From positions 512,123-576,122 of the forward strand of contig OX459108.1 in assembly GCA_949775045.1 (NCBI GenBank): DNA of 64,000 nucleotides. The letters are read 5' to 3'. Below are positions 1 through 36,346 of the stretch, piece by piece. The notes under the pieces are model-generated. The model worked only from the letters and a program-made list of their open reading frames with translations, was not told the DNA's origin and ran no database searches. Within the stretch, counting starts at the first letter, position 1. Every line of letters begins with the position of its first letter. The DNA comes from Metridium senile (taxonomy: Eukaryota; Cnidaria; Anthozoa; Actiniaria; Metridiidae). The translations under genes were made by a program, and so were the position numbers.

Positions 1-30
1 GGATAGAACCAGGTATACATGGATGCTTAC

Positions 31-24881
<24,851 letters not shown>

Positions 24882-27800
24882 GCTTTAATGATTTCCAGTC
24901 TTAAATTTGCATGAAAATGTCCTAAGAATGAGAAAGAAATGGAAAAGTTGTTGTAGTTTACGATAACTTGGTCGCCATCTTGATTTTTAGTTTTCATGAC
25001 AAGAAGTTGCGTAGCAACGAAGTAGAACCGGGAACAGTTCTTACAAAGGTTATGATTGGTTGGCATATGATCCAATCAGAGTAGTTGTAAGTGTTTAGTT
25101 GTTTACTCTTGTAAATTGTAACATTTATTCGATAAAAGTGACCCAAAAAAATTCAGTTTTTCTCGATTTAAATCATATTTTATAAAACAGAATTTCATAA
25201 TGATATTTTTTTCTTTAAAATTATAATTTTTTACCCGGCAGAAGTTTGACCGAAAAAGGTAAAAAATTTTGCAGCATATTTTTTTTTACATAAAAACCTA
25301 AATGATTTTTTTTATATAAAACTGAAATTCTAAAATATGTTTTTTTAAAAATGTCTTCTAATTAAGATGAGGAAACGGCATATTTTTTTCTGGAAATGTA
25401 AACCGAAATATTTCATATTTGGTAAACAAAATTAATCTAATTAAATACGCAGACATTTTTCAACATTATATTAAATTTGAACGTAAAGCTGCATTTCTGA
25501 TCATCAAAACAGCCATATATTTTCTTCTATATAAATTTTGACGATAAAAATCTCAAAAACGACTTGAAAATGCTTCAATTCAATGACTTCTTTTCAGTAA
25601 TTCGACTAAAAAATATCTAAAATCACACACAGAATTCACTTTACTCTTTACAATTTATTATAATTTTTCATCTTTTCAAATTAGCCAAAATAATATCAAA
25701 ATAGTGTAATTTGTTTCTTTATTTTGACTATAAAAAGCTCTCAACAGAGCAAGTAACCTAGTCAAAACAAAATTCATATCTTCAAATTAATTATAATTTT
25801 TCTCCTTTCTTCGAGAAAGCAGTCTGTCTGGAATATGCTTAAGGTTTGAAAGCTTGTTTTCAATTGGTGTGTGTTTGAGAGATGGGATTTTTCGAGACAA
25901 AAGGCGGCCATTTTGGACCAAGGCACCTGTTGATTCTGTGGGTTGTGACGTGTTGTGAATTGAAAATGAGTTTAGATATCAGCTGTGTGGCGGCAGTGCT
26001 CGAGTAGGCCGACCGAAAAAGCTTCAATTCTTCAAACCAAGAGCGTTTAACAAGCATAGAAGTATATAGTAAGGTATTTATGATAAAATAATGACGACTT
26101 TAATTCATGAATTTTATTTTTGAAGCATTTTTCGATGTATTTTTTGTGATTTTCCGTTTTCGAGTAGAAGCGAAACTACGTTTCAGTTGAAGGTTGTCGC
26201 TTATTGCACTTTTCAAAAACGATCTTTTCGGACAATTTTTCGCAGTAAATGGATACAGTCAAGGCTAAATTTTCATTATAAAAGCTTAATGAGTTATCGG
26301 TTTTTCGTGAATGAGAAAAGTTTAATGAAATCTTGAATTTTTTGTATTGATTTTTGAGAGTGAAAAATATAGCTTCCGGCAAAATGCTAATTTGGGGTCA
26401 AGTTTGATCCCTCCCACCCAGAGCTTCCATAAATACAACTCGCAAGTAACGCAAAGAAACTGAACTAAGACTAACGGAAACTTAAACCAAAGGTAAAATT
26501 TATTAATAGAATTATGTATATATTCCTATAGTTCTAAGTCACAAGAGTTCGTGACACTGGACATGTTTTGTAAACACTTGGATTCTCAGTCAAGCGGACA
26601 ACATTTGCGCGAACGTTCAAAAATGACAAAATAAAATTCACGTGGTTTAAAATAGCCATTTTAAACTTTCTAGAAAGCAAAAGTACTCTTTAATAGTAAT
26701 TTACTAAGTTAAATGTAAGGTTTTAGTTAAGAATTTGCTCGAACGAAAGTGAAAAACCCTATATTTATTTTCGTGATATTTTTTCACGTCAATTCACTGA
26801 AGCGAACGAACGTAGAATTTTCTATACTTCGCTCCAAATATTTTGCCAGAGAAATCTTTCTAAATTAAGAATTAAACTCTATTTCATATGTTTAGAAAGT
26901 TAGACTTTCTAAAAAGCTGCTAATTTAGTAAATTTTCGTCACAATTGTTTTAGAGAATTGAAGTTTGAAGTACAAATTTTATGTCATTCATTAAGTACTT
27001 GTTAAGCTACTTGTGTTAAGGCGACCAAGGCGAAAAAAGCATTTAGTTAAGGATATGGGATTGAAATTCTGATGATGATCTGAAAAGATCGATATTAATT
27101 TAGTATATTTACTTTAATATTTAGTCAAGTTTAATGTGAATTTTTGTACACATTTGTTAAGCGTGCTTGTGTCAGACCTGCGACCACGTTGCGAAAGCAT
27201 TGTTTTTGAACATTGTCAATTAATTAAAGTATTGGTACTTGAAAAACAGAACAACAACAGCTTCTTCGACTCCGCGAAGATTTCGTTAGAAGTGAGTCCT
27301 TTTTGTATATTTTGTAAACAGTAGAACTTAGCTTCCTTGGACGCAAATTCATTTTTGTTTCGTGCCTGTTTTGCGTTATTTCGACCCTTATAATTGGAAC
27401 TTTTCCCAGTCAATTACTATTGTTTATCTCAAACACTCGCTATCTCCAACACAAACCCATTTCCCTTGGAACTTTCTTCCAGTCAATTACTATAGTTTAT
27501 CTGAAACCCTTGCTATCTCAAACACAAACCCATTTCCCTTGGAACATTGCTAACTGTTTCAATTTAAAAAATCGTATTTTTTCGAACATTTAATTTTCGA
27601 AACAAATTTATTTCTCTTTCTATCATGTTTAACCGACAGCAAATTTAATCGTTTGAAAAAAAGAATATTTAATTTTTTACAAAATATAAATGAATAGAGA
27701 ATTGAACATCCAACATTTTGCAAACCGAAAAGTTTTTGTGATATAAACGATTATTTTGAGCAAATTTAACCCGATCTTGTCATTGTTTGCTCCATCTTAC

Positions 27801-28090
27801 GAAAATACAACACCGTAAAATTACCGACAAGAGGGCAGTGAGGTTCGAACCAACGACCTCCCAGACGTCCGGCTAAGGTCTGAACTAAATCTAATCTCAG
27901 TCGGGGGAGAGTGCCCGGATTATATGACCGGGAGGTCGGGAAATGGGATTATTTTTTCTATATTTTTCCTTTTTGTCGGTTTTTCAGTCTTTTCTTTTTT
28001 TCTTTAGTACACCCGATCGACTTGTAATATTTTGAATGCTTAATAAATCGAGCTTAGAACGACCCATGCAGAAGGCAGAGTACGTTGGGT
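24882..28090. other. Intergenic, AT-rich; CFAP47 promoter side; no gene seen
   Basis: No ORF here has plausible composition or splice context. The first ~200 bp upstream of the CFAP47 start should hold its promoter; GCCATCTTG (24975) resembles a YY1 site. 27394-27545 is a short direct duplication of about 80 bp (CAGTCAATTACTAT, AACACAAACCCATTTCCCTT). 27826-27912 carries a tRNA-like B box (GGTTCGAACC) on the minus strand, probably SINE debris. Confidence 0.6.
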
Positions 28091-28350
28091 CTAGTCACGG
28101 TTGGAGCAACACTCACAATCTTAAATTAATTGAGGATGTGTTGTTTTGTAGTTTCTATTTGCAAATTCTGAATATAGACGTTCGCGTCCTCTTGGATATG
28201 AAGGTCCAACGCTATACACTTCACTCAGTAACCTGCAATGGTGGATGTAAAATAACTGACCACTGAGGACGTAACAAACCCTGGCTGTGACCACCCTCAG
28301 TGACTGTTTCATACTAATACACACACTACACTTACAAACCTGCATTGTGG
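28090..28350 (-). repeat. Interspersed repeat, second copy of the 7,656-7,845 family
   Basis: The reverse complement carries GGGTGGTCACAGCCAGGGTT, ACGTCCTCAGTGGTC and AATTTGCAAATAGAAAC, matching 7656-7845. A further partial unit at about 28340-28400 repeats ACAAACCCTGGCC and ATGACCACCCT. Confidence 0.65.
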
Positions 28351-28390
28351 GGATGCAAAAGAGCCACTGAGGATGTTACAAACCCTGGCC

Positions 28391-28442
28391 ATGACCACCC
28401 TGACTGGCTGATACTATAGTATCAGCCAGTCAGGGTGGTCAT
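28391..28442. repeat. Perfect 52-bp palindrome
   Basis: ATGACCACCCTGACTGGCTG continues to a central TATA and is mirrored exactly, with no spacer. It is a head-to-head junction of the GGGTGGTCA repeat edge. Confidence 0.95.
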
Positions 28443-28859
28443 ATAACAAACACTATACACTCACTAGCCTGCATTGCGGGGGACGTATGGGAGAAGGGAG
28501 GGGGGTTCTCACTGACGACACAAACACACGCTCTAACTATACTGTTATGACCGTACATGCATGTATATTAGCCCTCTAGCTGGGGATAGTCAGTACCAAA
28601 TTGAAACATCGTTTCTGCATTCTGTGTCCCTTCGTGCGACGCGCGTTAAATGTATGCCAAAATATTTTCCCCCGGTAACAAAAGTTTTCAATCTTGTTTG
28701 AGTTCGCGCGTACGTACAGTCGCAGCGACCAATAGAAACCATATACACACGTTACGAAGCGACAAGTTGCGACAGTTTGTCCCCTAGTATATACATGTGT
28801 ATGGCCTTAAACAGCGGCCCGCTCTTATACACTTTGTAACGCGCATTGAGACGGTGTGG

Positions 28860-29530
28860 AATAAGAATAGAAACTAGCGAGTAAACTAGTATAGGCTGCG
28901 TCGGTGTTTGATATAAACGATAGGTAATAGAATGAAATTTGTAACACCGTAAAAAATAGAAATAGAAACTAGCTAATAAATAAACTAGTATAGGCTGCGT
29001 CGGTGTTTGATATAAACGATAGGTAATAGAATGAAATTTGTAACACCGTAAAAAATAGAAATAGAAACTAGCGAGTAAACTAGTATAGGCTGCGTCGGTG
29101 TTTGATATAAACGATAGGTAATAGAATGAAATTTGTAACACCGTAAAAAATAGAAATAGAAACTAGCGAGTAAACTAGTATAGGCTGCGTCGGTGTTTGA
29201 TATAAACGATAGGTAATAGAATGAAATTTGTAACACCGTAAAAAATAGAAATAGAAACTAGCGAGTAAACTAGTATAGGCTGCGTCGGTGTTTGATATAA
29301 ACGATAGGTAATAGAATGAAATTTGTAACACCGTAAAAAATAGAAATAGAAACTAGCGAGTAAACTAGTATAGGCTGCGTCGGTGTTTGATATAAACGAT
29401 AGGTAATAGAATGAAATTTGTAACACCGTAAAAAATAGAAATAGAAACTAGCGAGTAAACTAGTATAGGCTGCGTCGGTGTTTGATATAAACGATAGGTA
29501 ATAGATTGAAATTTGTAACACCGTACAAAA
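28860..29530 (+). repeat. 95-bp minisatellite, seven units
   Basis: Seven almost identical units (AACTAGCGAGTAAACTAGTA ... GATATAAACGATAGGTAATA ... TTGTAACACCGTAAAAAATA). The first-to-second junction has an 8-bp AATAAATA-type insertion. It is followed by AAAATGTTAACTTAACTTTACC, which also follows the array at 23970. The same ORF repeats on the minus strand only because of the repeat. Confidence 0.96.
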
Positions 29531-29839
29531 TGTTAACTTAACTTTACCGACGTTTCGTGTGGTGTGGAATGAGCTAAGATATTTATAGCGAGGTGCTATA
29601 CTCTCAGGACGCTAAACTGAACCTTGAGGCAAATTATCTTGACACACATGGCGATAATTAGACTCAAGGTGTAATCAATTATCATGTATTATCATAATAA
29701 TTGTTTATTCTATTGTACCAATGTAGCTAATGTAACAATAGAGTAATACCTTGTGTCTGACAGGTGATTTATTGTTTGTAGGGCACGCGGCTTGTTGGAC
29801 AGAACCTGGACAGAATGAAGGAATACTATGTGAGTGCCT

Positions 29840-30182
29840 GGAAAATTAGTATGAATAAATGAAATAGGAACAAATATAATGATCGTCATTGATACAGTGA
29901 ATGACTATCATTCTATTATTGTCACACCTGAATTCAAACCATCTATTCGTTATCATCACCACCATCATAATGACCACCATTATCATCGTTATCATCATTA
30001 TCGCAATCACCATCATTAACACTATAATCATGATCATCACCACCATCATAATCACCACCATGCATCATCGTTATCATCCTTATCGCAATCACCATCATTA
30101 TCACAATCATCATCATCATCACCATGACCATCATCATGATTGTTAACATCATCATTATAATTATTACTATAATTATTAACAA
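29840..30182 (+). repeat. CAT trinucleotide microsatellite
   Basis: Imperfect CATCATCACC/CATTATCATC tract upstream of the coiled-coil gene. 30183-30410 is AT-rich with GTTTCGGAGCCATCACGCTC (30368), a hairpin typical of dispersed repeats. Confidence 0.88.
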
Positions 30183-30482
30183 TTAGTATTAATTTAAAAT
30201 AAATACAACAAAATCACTTTACGACGTTTCGATAATAATAAATGAACAATAGTGTAACTAGAAATTATTTTATGCAAGTTATTATTAACAATTATTATTA
30301 TAAGTAATGATTTAGAAACACATAAGGATGTAAAAATGAGACTAAGTAAAGAAATAATTTCATGATGTTTCGGAGCCATCACGCTCCATTATCAAATAAT
30401 AATAATTACAATATGCAGATAATTTAGCTCAGACTGATTATTATTATTATTATTATTATTGTTTTTTCGCTAGTTTGACGAC

Positions 30483-30735
30483 ATGGAGGCCATGTCTCAG
30501 CCTGCACGTGAGGTCTGGTTGGCGGAACAGTGCTCGTTATTTGAGTCTAAACTACGTAAACTAGGAGAGGGATTGGAGAGAGAGAATTTGATTGAAGAAC
30601 TTTACAAGAAACTGAAACAGGTGACACGGCGATGGCAGTCATGGAATCATAGATCGTTTGGTGGAGTGACATCCAGAGGGTAAGGTTATGATGATGATGA
30701 TGGTAATGATGATGGTGATGATGATGATGATGATA

Positions 30736-30810
<75 letters not shown>

Positions 30811-30824
30811 GTGGTAATGATGCT

Positions 30825-30867
<43 letters not shown>

Positions 30868-33800
30868 ATTATCATACTGGAGATCACGATCGATTGTAAC
30901 AATTATAACGATTGATCCCGTCCATCGATATCCATTCATTCATCCATCTATTAATTCACTCGTCCCTCCATCCATTCATTTATACATTCTTTATTCATTC
31001 TTCATTCATCTATTTATCCATCTATCAATTCATTTTATTCTATTATCCCACTAGATACGTGTCCGAACTCCATTCCTGGGAACAGAACATCAAATCCCGA
31101 GGTCTCCTTCTGCCGAAGATCCAAACCATGACTAGCCCTGACGTGAATATGTTGAGGAAGTTTGAAGACTGGTGTCAAATATTCGAAGATCTTCTACGAA
31201 CTTTCACTAAAGGGATCTACGGTCCTTTACAGGATTTCTTCTTGAATGAGAAAATGACCAGCACAATGAAAGGTATTTACTGTTGTAGATTGTTGTCGTG
31301 GCCAGGACAAAAATATAAAATAAGAATCGATGGGGTGGCCGCATTAAGCGGGTAAATTTTATAGAAAATGTATGGACATGCATTTCGTCGGAACCTAAAA
31401 AACTGACCGCAATAACGATTTTTAAACTGAATATTTGTACGATTATATCATCGTCACAGTCATCATGATCATCATCATCACGACCATCATCATTGGCGTC
31501 ATATCATAATAATCATCGTCAATATCAGCATCATCAATGAAACCATCAGCAGCATCATCACCACATCATTAGCACCATCATCATCATCACCATCATCATT
31601 ATCATAATCACCATCACCACAACATCATCATCATCACCACAACATCATCATCACCACTGGACATCATCACCACATCATCATCAGCACCATCATCATCATC
31701 ATCAACACCATCATCACCACCATCATCATCATCACCATTACCACAACATTATTATCTACATCACCACCGTTTTTCCTTTCTTAACATTATCACTGTTTCT
31801 GTTACAAGGTATTCCAACACCACAACATAATCATCATCCAGTGATCACCACCATGACCATATCATCATCATCCTCTTCATTTACTAACATAATCACTGTT
31901 TCTCTTATAAGGTATTCCAACAGATCTCGACAAGATTCTCAAGCAATGGTCCCAGCTGCTGTCAGCCGGTGTTATTAACGAGAGCCTGTTCTCATCTACT
32001 AGTGGAGAAAGGGTTTATCCTGTAGCTATTCGCAATCGATGTCATGATTATGATCATGTTCTAAGATTGATACCAGATCTACTAGAGAAGGCTTATGAGT
32101 CTTTGAGGCTTGCTAGACGATGGAGACTTGTTTACAGGTTTGTAATGAGATACTTGTAGTTTAATCAGTGTGCCATTCACCTGTTCGTCAATTCTTTCAT
32201 TTGTTTGTGTGTTTATTTATTTATCTATTTACCCATTCATTCATTCGTTATCAGTATTATCATTATTATCAGTATTAGCATCATCATCATCACCATCATC
32301 ACCACAATCATCATCGTCATCATCATCACCGCCACCACCATAACCATCATCATCACCACCACCATCATCATCATTATCATCATCATGCACCATCATCACC
32401 ACCATCATCATCACTACCATCATCACCACCACCACCATCATCACCACCATCATCACCACCTTCATCATCATCATCACCGTCATCATCATCATCATCATTA
32501 TCACCACCACCACCATCATCACATCATCATCATCATCATCATCATATCATTATAATCACCATCGTCATCATCATCATCACCATCACTCACCATTATAATC
32601 GTCGTTAACTTTACTATTATTAATGTTTCATGCAGGTCATCAGCTCTACCTAAACGAGAACAAACCTTCGTCATCACACAAAGAGAAAAGTCTCAACGTG
32701 GCAGAAGAAATCGAGTTATAGGTCGAGTAAAAACACTCGAAATAGAACTAGAGCAATCTCAAGCCCATTACAAATCCATATTAACCAAACTAGAAGAATC
32801 CAGCGCTAAATGCGAAGCTATTGAGCGAGAACTAAGCAACTACAGACAACAATCAAACCAACTCGAGAACGAACTTGACAGCGTTAAAAAGAAATGTGAG
32901 GATTTGAAACAGAAATTGGAAAAAGCGAAAAATGAAAACGAGAATTCAAACGCAGCGATCGAATCATCAGCAGAGTATATCAAAGTCTTACAAAAAGAAC
33001 TAAACGGATCAAAGATGAGATTCTGTGTTCAAAAGATTAAGTTTATAAACGCAAAGCGTCATTGTAGTGAACTTACGAAAGAACTTGTAACAACTAAAGA
33101 TACTTTAAACTGCTTGGAGTCGGAGCTGTCGATGAGTAAGAAAAAATGCGACGCTTTGCAAGTGCAATTAGAGAACGCAAAAAAGAATGTGTTTACTCAA
33201 GGGAATATGCTAGACGTGCTGCATAATCAATGTTTTAGCTTAAGGGAAGATTTAGAGGGGTCAAGAGCGAAATGCACCGAGCTGAGTTCTGAATTGGGTA
33301 AGACGCAGGATCAATGCAGCGGTCTTATGAAGGAGCTTGAACTTGTGAAGGATCAGTGCCAGAATCTTGGGACGGAGCTACGAAGAGCGAAGACAAGAGA
33401 AGAGTTGCTTGTGAAACAGAATGAACAGCTTAGAGCGTTCTGTCAAGGTACGATGTGATGGCAATGACGTAAGATAGTAGGGATGGGGGTAGAAGGGAAG
33501 GGGTGAGAAAGAGAGAGAAGGGAAGCCACGAACGGAGGGAAGGAAAGAAAAGATAAAGCGGTCGTACAGTAGCAAGGTGGTTAATACGAAAAGGTGAGGA
33601 ACAGTGAAGGAACAGTAGAGTAGACTAAAAGGGAAAGTAATGAGACAAGAGAAAGAGTGGGAGCACAATAGAGGGAAAATAAGAGAGTAGAAGAGTGAGA
33701 AGATGAGAGAAAGAGAGGAAAGGAGGAAGAAACAGGAAAGAAAACGAAAAAAATATAAGAGAAAATAAGCGTTTCAAAAATGGGTAATCGTACTCCCTTG

Positions 33801-34511
33801 CTAATTAGAAGAAGATAATATTAATGCGATGAGTATAAACAATGACAGATAAATATAATATGAGCTCGTATATTTGCTAGTAAACCAAGTAGAACACTAC
33901 TTTTTGGGAAGAAGGAAAAGCGTGAATATAGTAGAGGGGAGAAGGAAAAAGGAAAACAAATTATATTAATGTTTAACTGATCTAGTACGTATTATAATGT
34001 TTTGCCAATTTTGTTGTTGTTTGTTCAGATAAAGGATGGGAAGAACTACCAATACTGACGATAGGAAAGAACACTTTACACAGACCTTACACAGGTATGC
34101 TTGAATAATAGTAAGCAGTTAGCATCATCATTACAACATTCATCATTACCGTCATTGTTATTATTATTATTATCATCATCATCATCACTATCATCATCAT
34201 CATCGTTGTCATCATCATCATCATCACCATCATTATAACCACCATCATCATCATAACCATCATCATCATCATCATCATCATCACCACCATCGTTGTCATC
34301 ATCTTCGTCATCATCATAATCATTATTGCCATCATCATTATAACCATCATCATCATCATTATAACCATCATCACCACCACCATCATTGTCATCGCCATCA
34401 TCATCACTGTCATCATCATAATCATTCATTTGATATTATTATTTATTATTAGTATTATTGTCACAACTAACCATGTTTTGTTTCTGTATTTATTCAGGTT
34501 CTACTTCTTAA
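30483..34511 (+). CDS. Unrecognised coiled-coil protein, 510 aa, six exons
   Basis: Exons 30483-30679, 31055-31272, 31912-32137, 32636-33447, 34029-34094 and 34498-34511 have GT-AG borders and consistent phases. The sum is 1,533 nt, 511 codons with TAA. The N-terminal ~240 residues are alpha-helical and aromatic-rich (WCQIFEDLLRTF, DFFLNEKM, HVLRLIPDLLEKAYESLR). Residues of about 240-480 form a long coiled coil with a recurring motif of about 28-35 residues built around K/S-K-C and ELEL (SSAKCEAIERELS, VKKKCEDLKQKLE, SRAKCTELSSELG, VKDQCQNLGTELR). A short tail (WEELPILTIGKN) ends the protein. No signal peptide or membrane segment. A polyadenylation signal AATAAA lies at 34571. I do not know the family; a cytoskeletal or ciliary coiled-coil protein is possible but not shown. 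Confidence 0.8.
30688..30868 (+). repeat. (ATG)n microsatellite in intron 1 of the coiled-coil gene
   Basis: A near-pure (ATG)n run of about 180 bp starting 8 nt after the exon 1 donor. Confidence 0.96.
31440..31905 (+). repeat. CAT microsatellite with a duplicated splice-acceptor segment
   Basis: CATCATCACC repeats in intron 2. Inside them, about 31776-31820 copies the acceptor and first bases of exon 3 (TCACTGTTTCTGTTACAAGG then TATTCCAAC); the real acceptor is at 31910-31911. Confidence 0.85.
32235..32605 (+). repeat. CAT/CAC microsatellite
   Basis: CATCACCACC repeats filling intron 3 of the coiled-coil gene. Confidence 0.95.
33455..34020 (+). other. Purine-rich intron 4 of the coiled-coil gene, then AT-rich DNA
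   Basis: 33470-33770 is GA-rich (GGGAAGGAAAGAGAGAAG-like); the rest is AT-rich. No exon is seen between E4 and E5. Confidence 0.6.
34115..34430 (+). repeat. CAT microsatellite
   Basis: CATCATCATC repeats in intron 5 of the coiled-coil gene. Confidence 0.95.
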
Positions 34512-36346
34512 ATGATGTCTAAATACAAGCAAACACTTTGCTATTAAAAAAGAAAGTTTTCTCAATCTAGAATAAAGAAGACCACCGACAGACTTTAATA
34601 AATAAATTCCTTGTCTTCAAAAGACAATAACAGCTAGCAAATTTACACTGTGTGTATGTACACACACAAGTGTATGTACTTACAAGTACTGTACGCTTAT
34701 TTATAGCAGAGAACAGCTAGTAGAAGACAATTGTACGAACGAAAGGATTTGTAGTTATGCATGGTTATGAATGCATGTACTTATATATATAGTGAAGGTG
34801 TAGTGTTTTAATAGTCCTGATGAGAGTGATGTTTGTTAATACTGACCAAAGTACTGTCAGCGGTAGTGAAAAGTAGAAGGATATTGCATGGCCATATGTG
34901 GTTACGCATGGTTGTGAATACTTCCTGCATACAGTGGTAATGTACGAAGAGCCCTGACGAAAATGATGAATTGTAAATACTGACCAAAGTGTCAGTGGTT
35001 GTAAAATATTATGACTTTCGCTTTCTATGTGAAAACCTTTTTTGAAAACAGTGCATAACATCTTTAGAAATTGAGTGCAAACTTTTTAGACACTACAATA
35101 TGACTTAATACAAACATTTGCAAATGCATGCATTTTATAGATAGGGGACACCTAATACTAAGGAACATTATTTAAATAGAAATTTTGTAACAAATAATAA
35201 AGATTTCTGAATAAGCACTTGTTGTTTGTGTTTTTTTGTTTACAACATATGGTAAAAATATCATTATTATTTACAAATTATTATTATGATAATTGACATT
35301 ATCATCATCATAATCACCACCATCATCATCATCACCACCATCATTATCACCATCATCATAATCACCATCATCATAATCACCATCATCATAATCAGCATCA
35401 TCATAATCACCATCATCATAATCAGCATCATCATAATCACCACCATCATTATCATCATCATCATAATCACCACCATCATTATCATCATCATTATAATCAC
35501 CACCATCATTATCATCACCACCATCATAATCACCACCATCATAATCACCATCATCATAATCACCATCATCATAATCAGCATCATCATAATCACCACCATC
35601 ATTATCATCATCATCATCACCACCATCATTATCATCACCACCATCATCATCACCACCATCATTATCATCATCATCATAATCACCACCATTATCATCACCA
35701 CCATCATAATCACCACCATCATTATCATCATCATCATAATCACCATCATCATAATCACCACCATCATTATCATCATCATCATAATCACCACCATCATTAT
35801 CATTATCATCATCATAATCACCACCATCATTATCATCATCATCACCACTATCTTCATAATCACCATCATCGTCATTAATATCATCACCATCATCATCATC
35901 ACTATAATCACCACCATTATCACCATCATATATTAATCTAAATCATTCTCATATAGACCATTATCATTATATTATAACTTTTAACATCTTTAGATTGTGG
36001 GCATGTATTTCACATCCCGATATCAATAACTAATTTACTCATTTGAATACAGCATTGACGTTGTATTCATAAATTTCATGAATAAGTAATGAGAACTTGA
36101 CAAAAGAAATCATTTCAGTGACGACCCATATTAAAATAAAAAGACGTAACTACTAGTTAAATGGTACTTGACTTGTACTTATACGTATTTAAAATGTATT
36201 TGATATCAAAATACTAACCTTACTTTGGCAAAACAAACTTCATCTTTCCATCTTCGCGGCCACAATTTCAAAATTTCGATGGAAGTAGCAGAAGTAACCA
36301 GGCGTTCCTTGCCAGCGGTCAGCGGATAAACTCCACAGAAAACAAA
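34512..36346. other. Intergenic: 3' side of the coiled-coil gene, CAT microsatellite, GET1 promoter
   Basis: 34512-35260 is AT-rich and holds AATAAA signals (34571 and near 35196) plus an internal diverged duplication (ACTGACCAAAGT at 34842 and 34979). 35280-35935 is a 650-bp CATCATAATCACCAC microsatellite. 35940-36346 is the GET1 upstream region, with no CAAT/TATA arrangement I would call. Confidence 0.7.

Noticed and set aside
27826..27912. tRNA gene or full SINE on the minus strand
   Set aside because: A good B box (GGTTCGAACC) but no convincing A box or tail; noted only as probable SINE debris.
28752..29521. Repeated 83-aa ORFs (FYYLSFISNTDAAYTSL) as a repeat-protein gene
   Set aside because: The 95-bp unit is not a multiple of three, so the ORFs restart in different frames; they are minisatellite shadows.
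28860..29530. CRISPR-like array of seven regular repeats
   Set aside because: Units are contiguous with no unique spacers, and the DNA is eukaryotic. It is a minisatellite.
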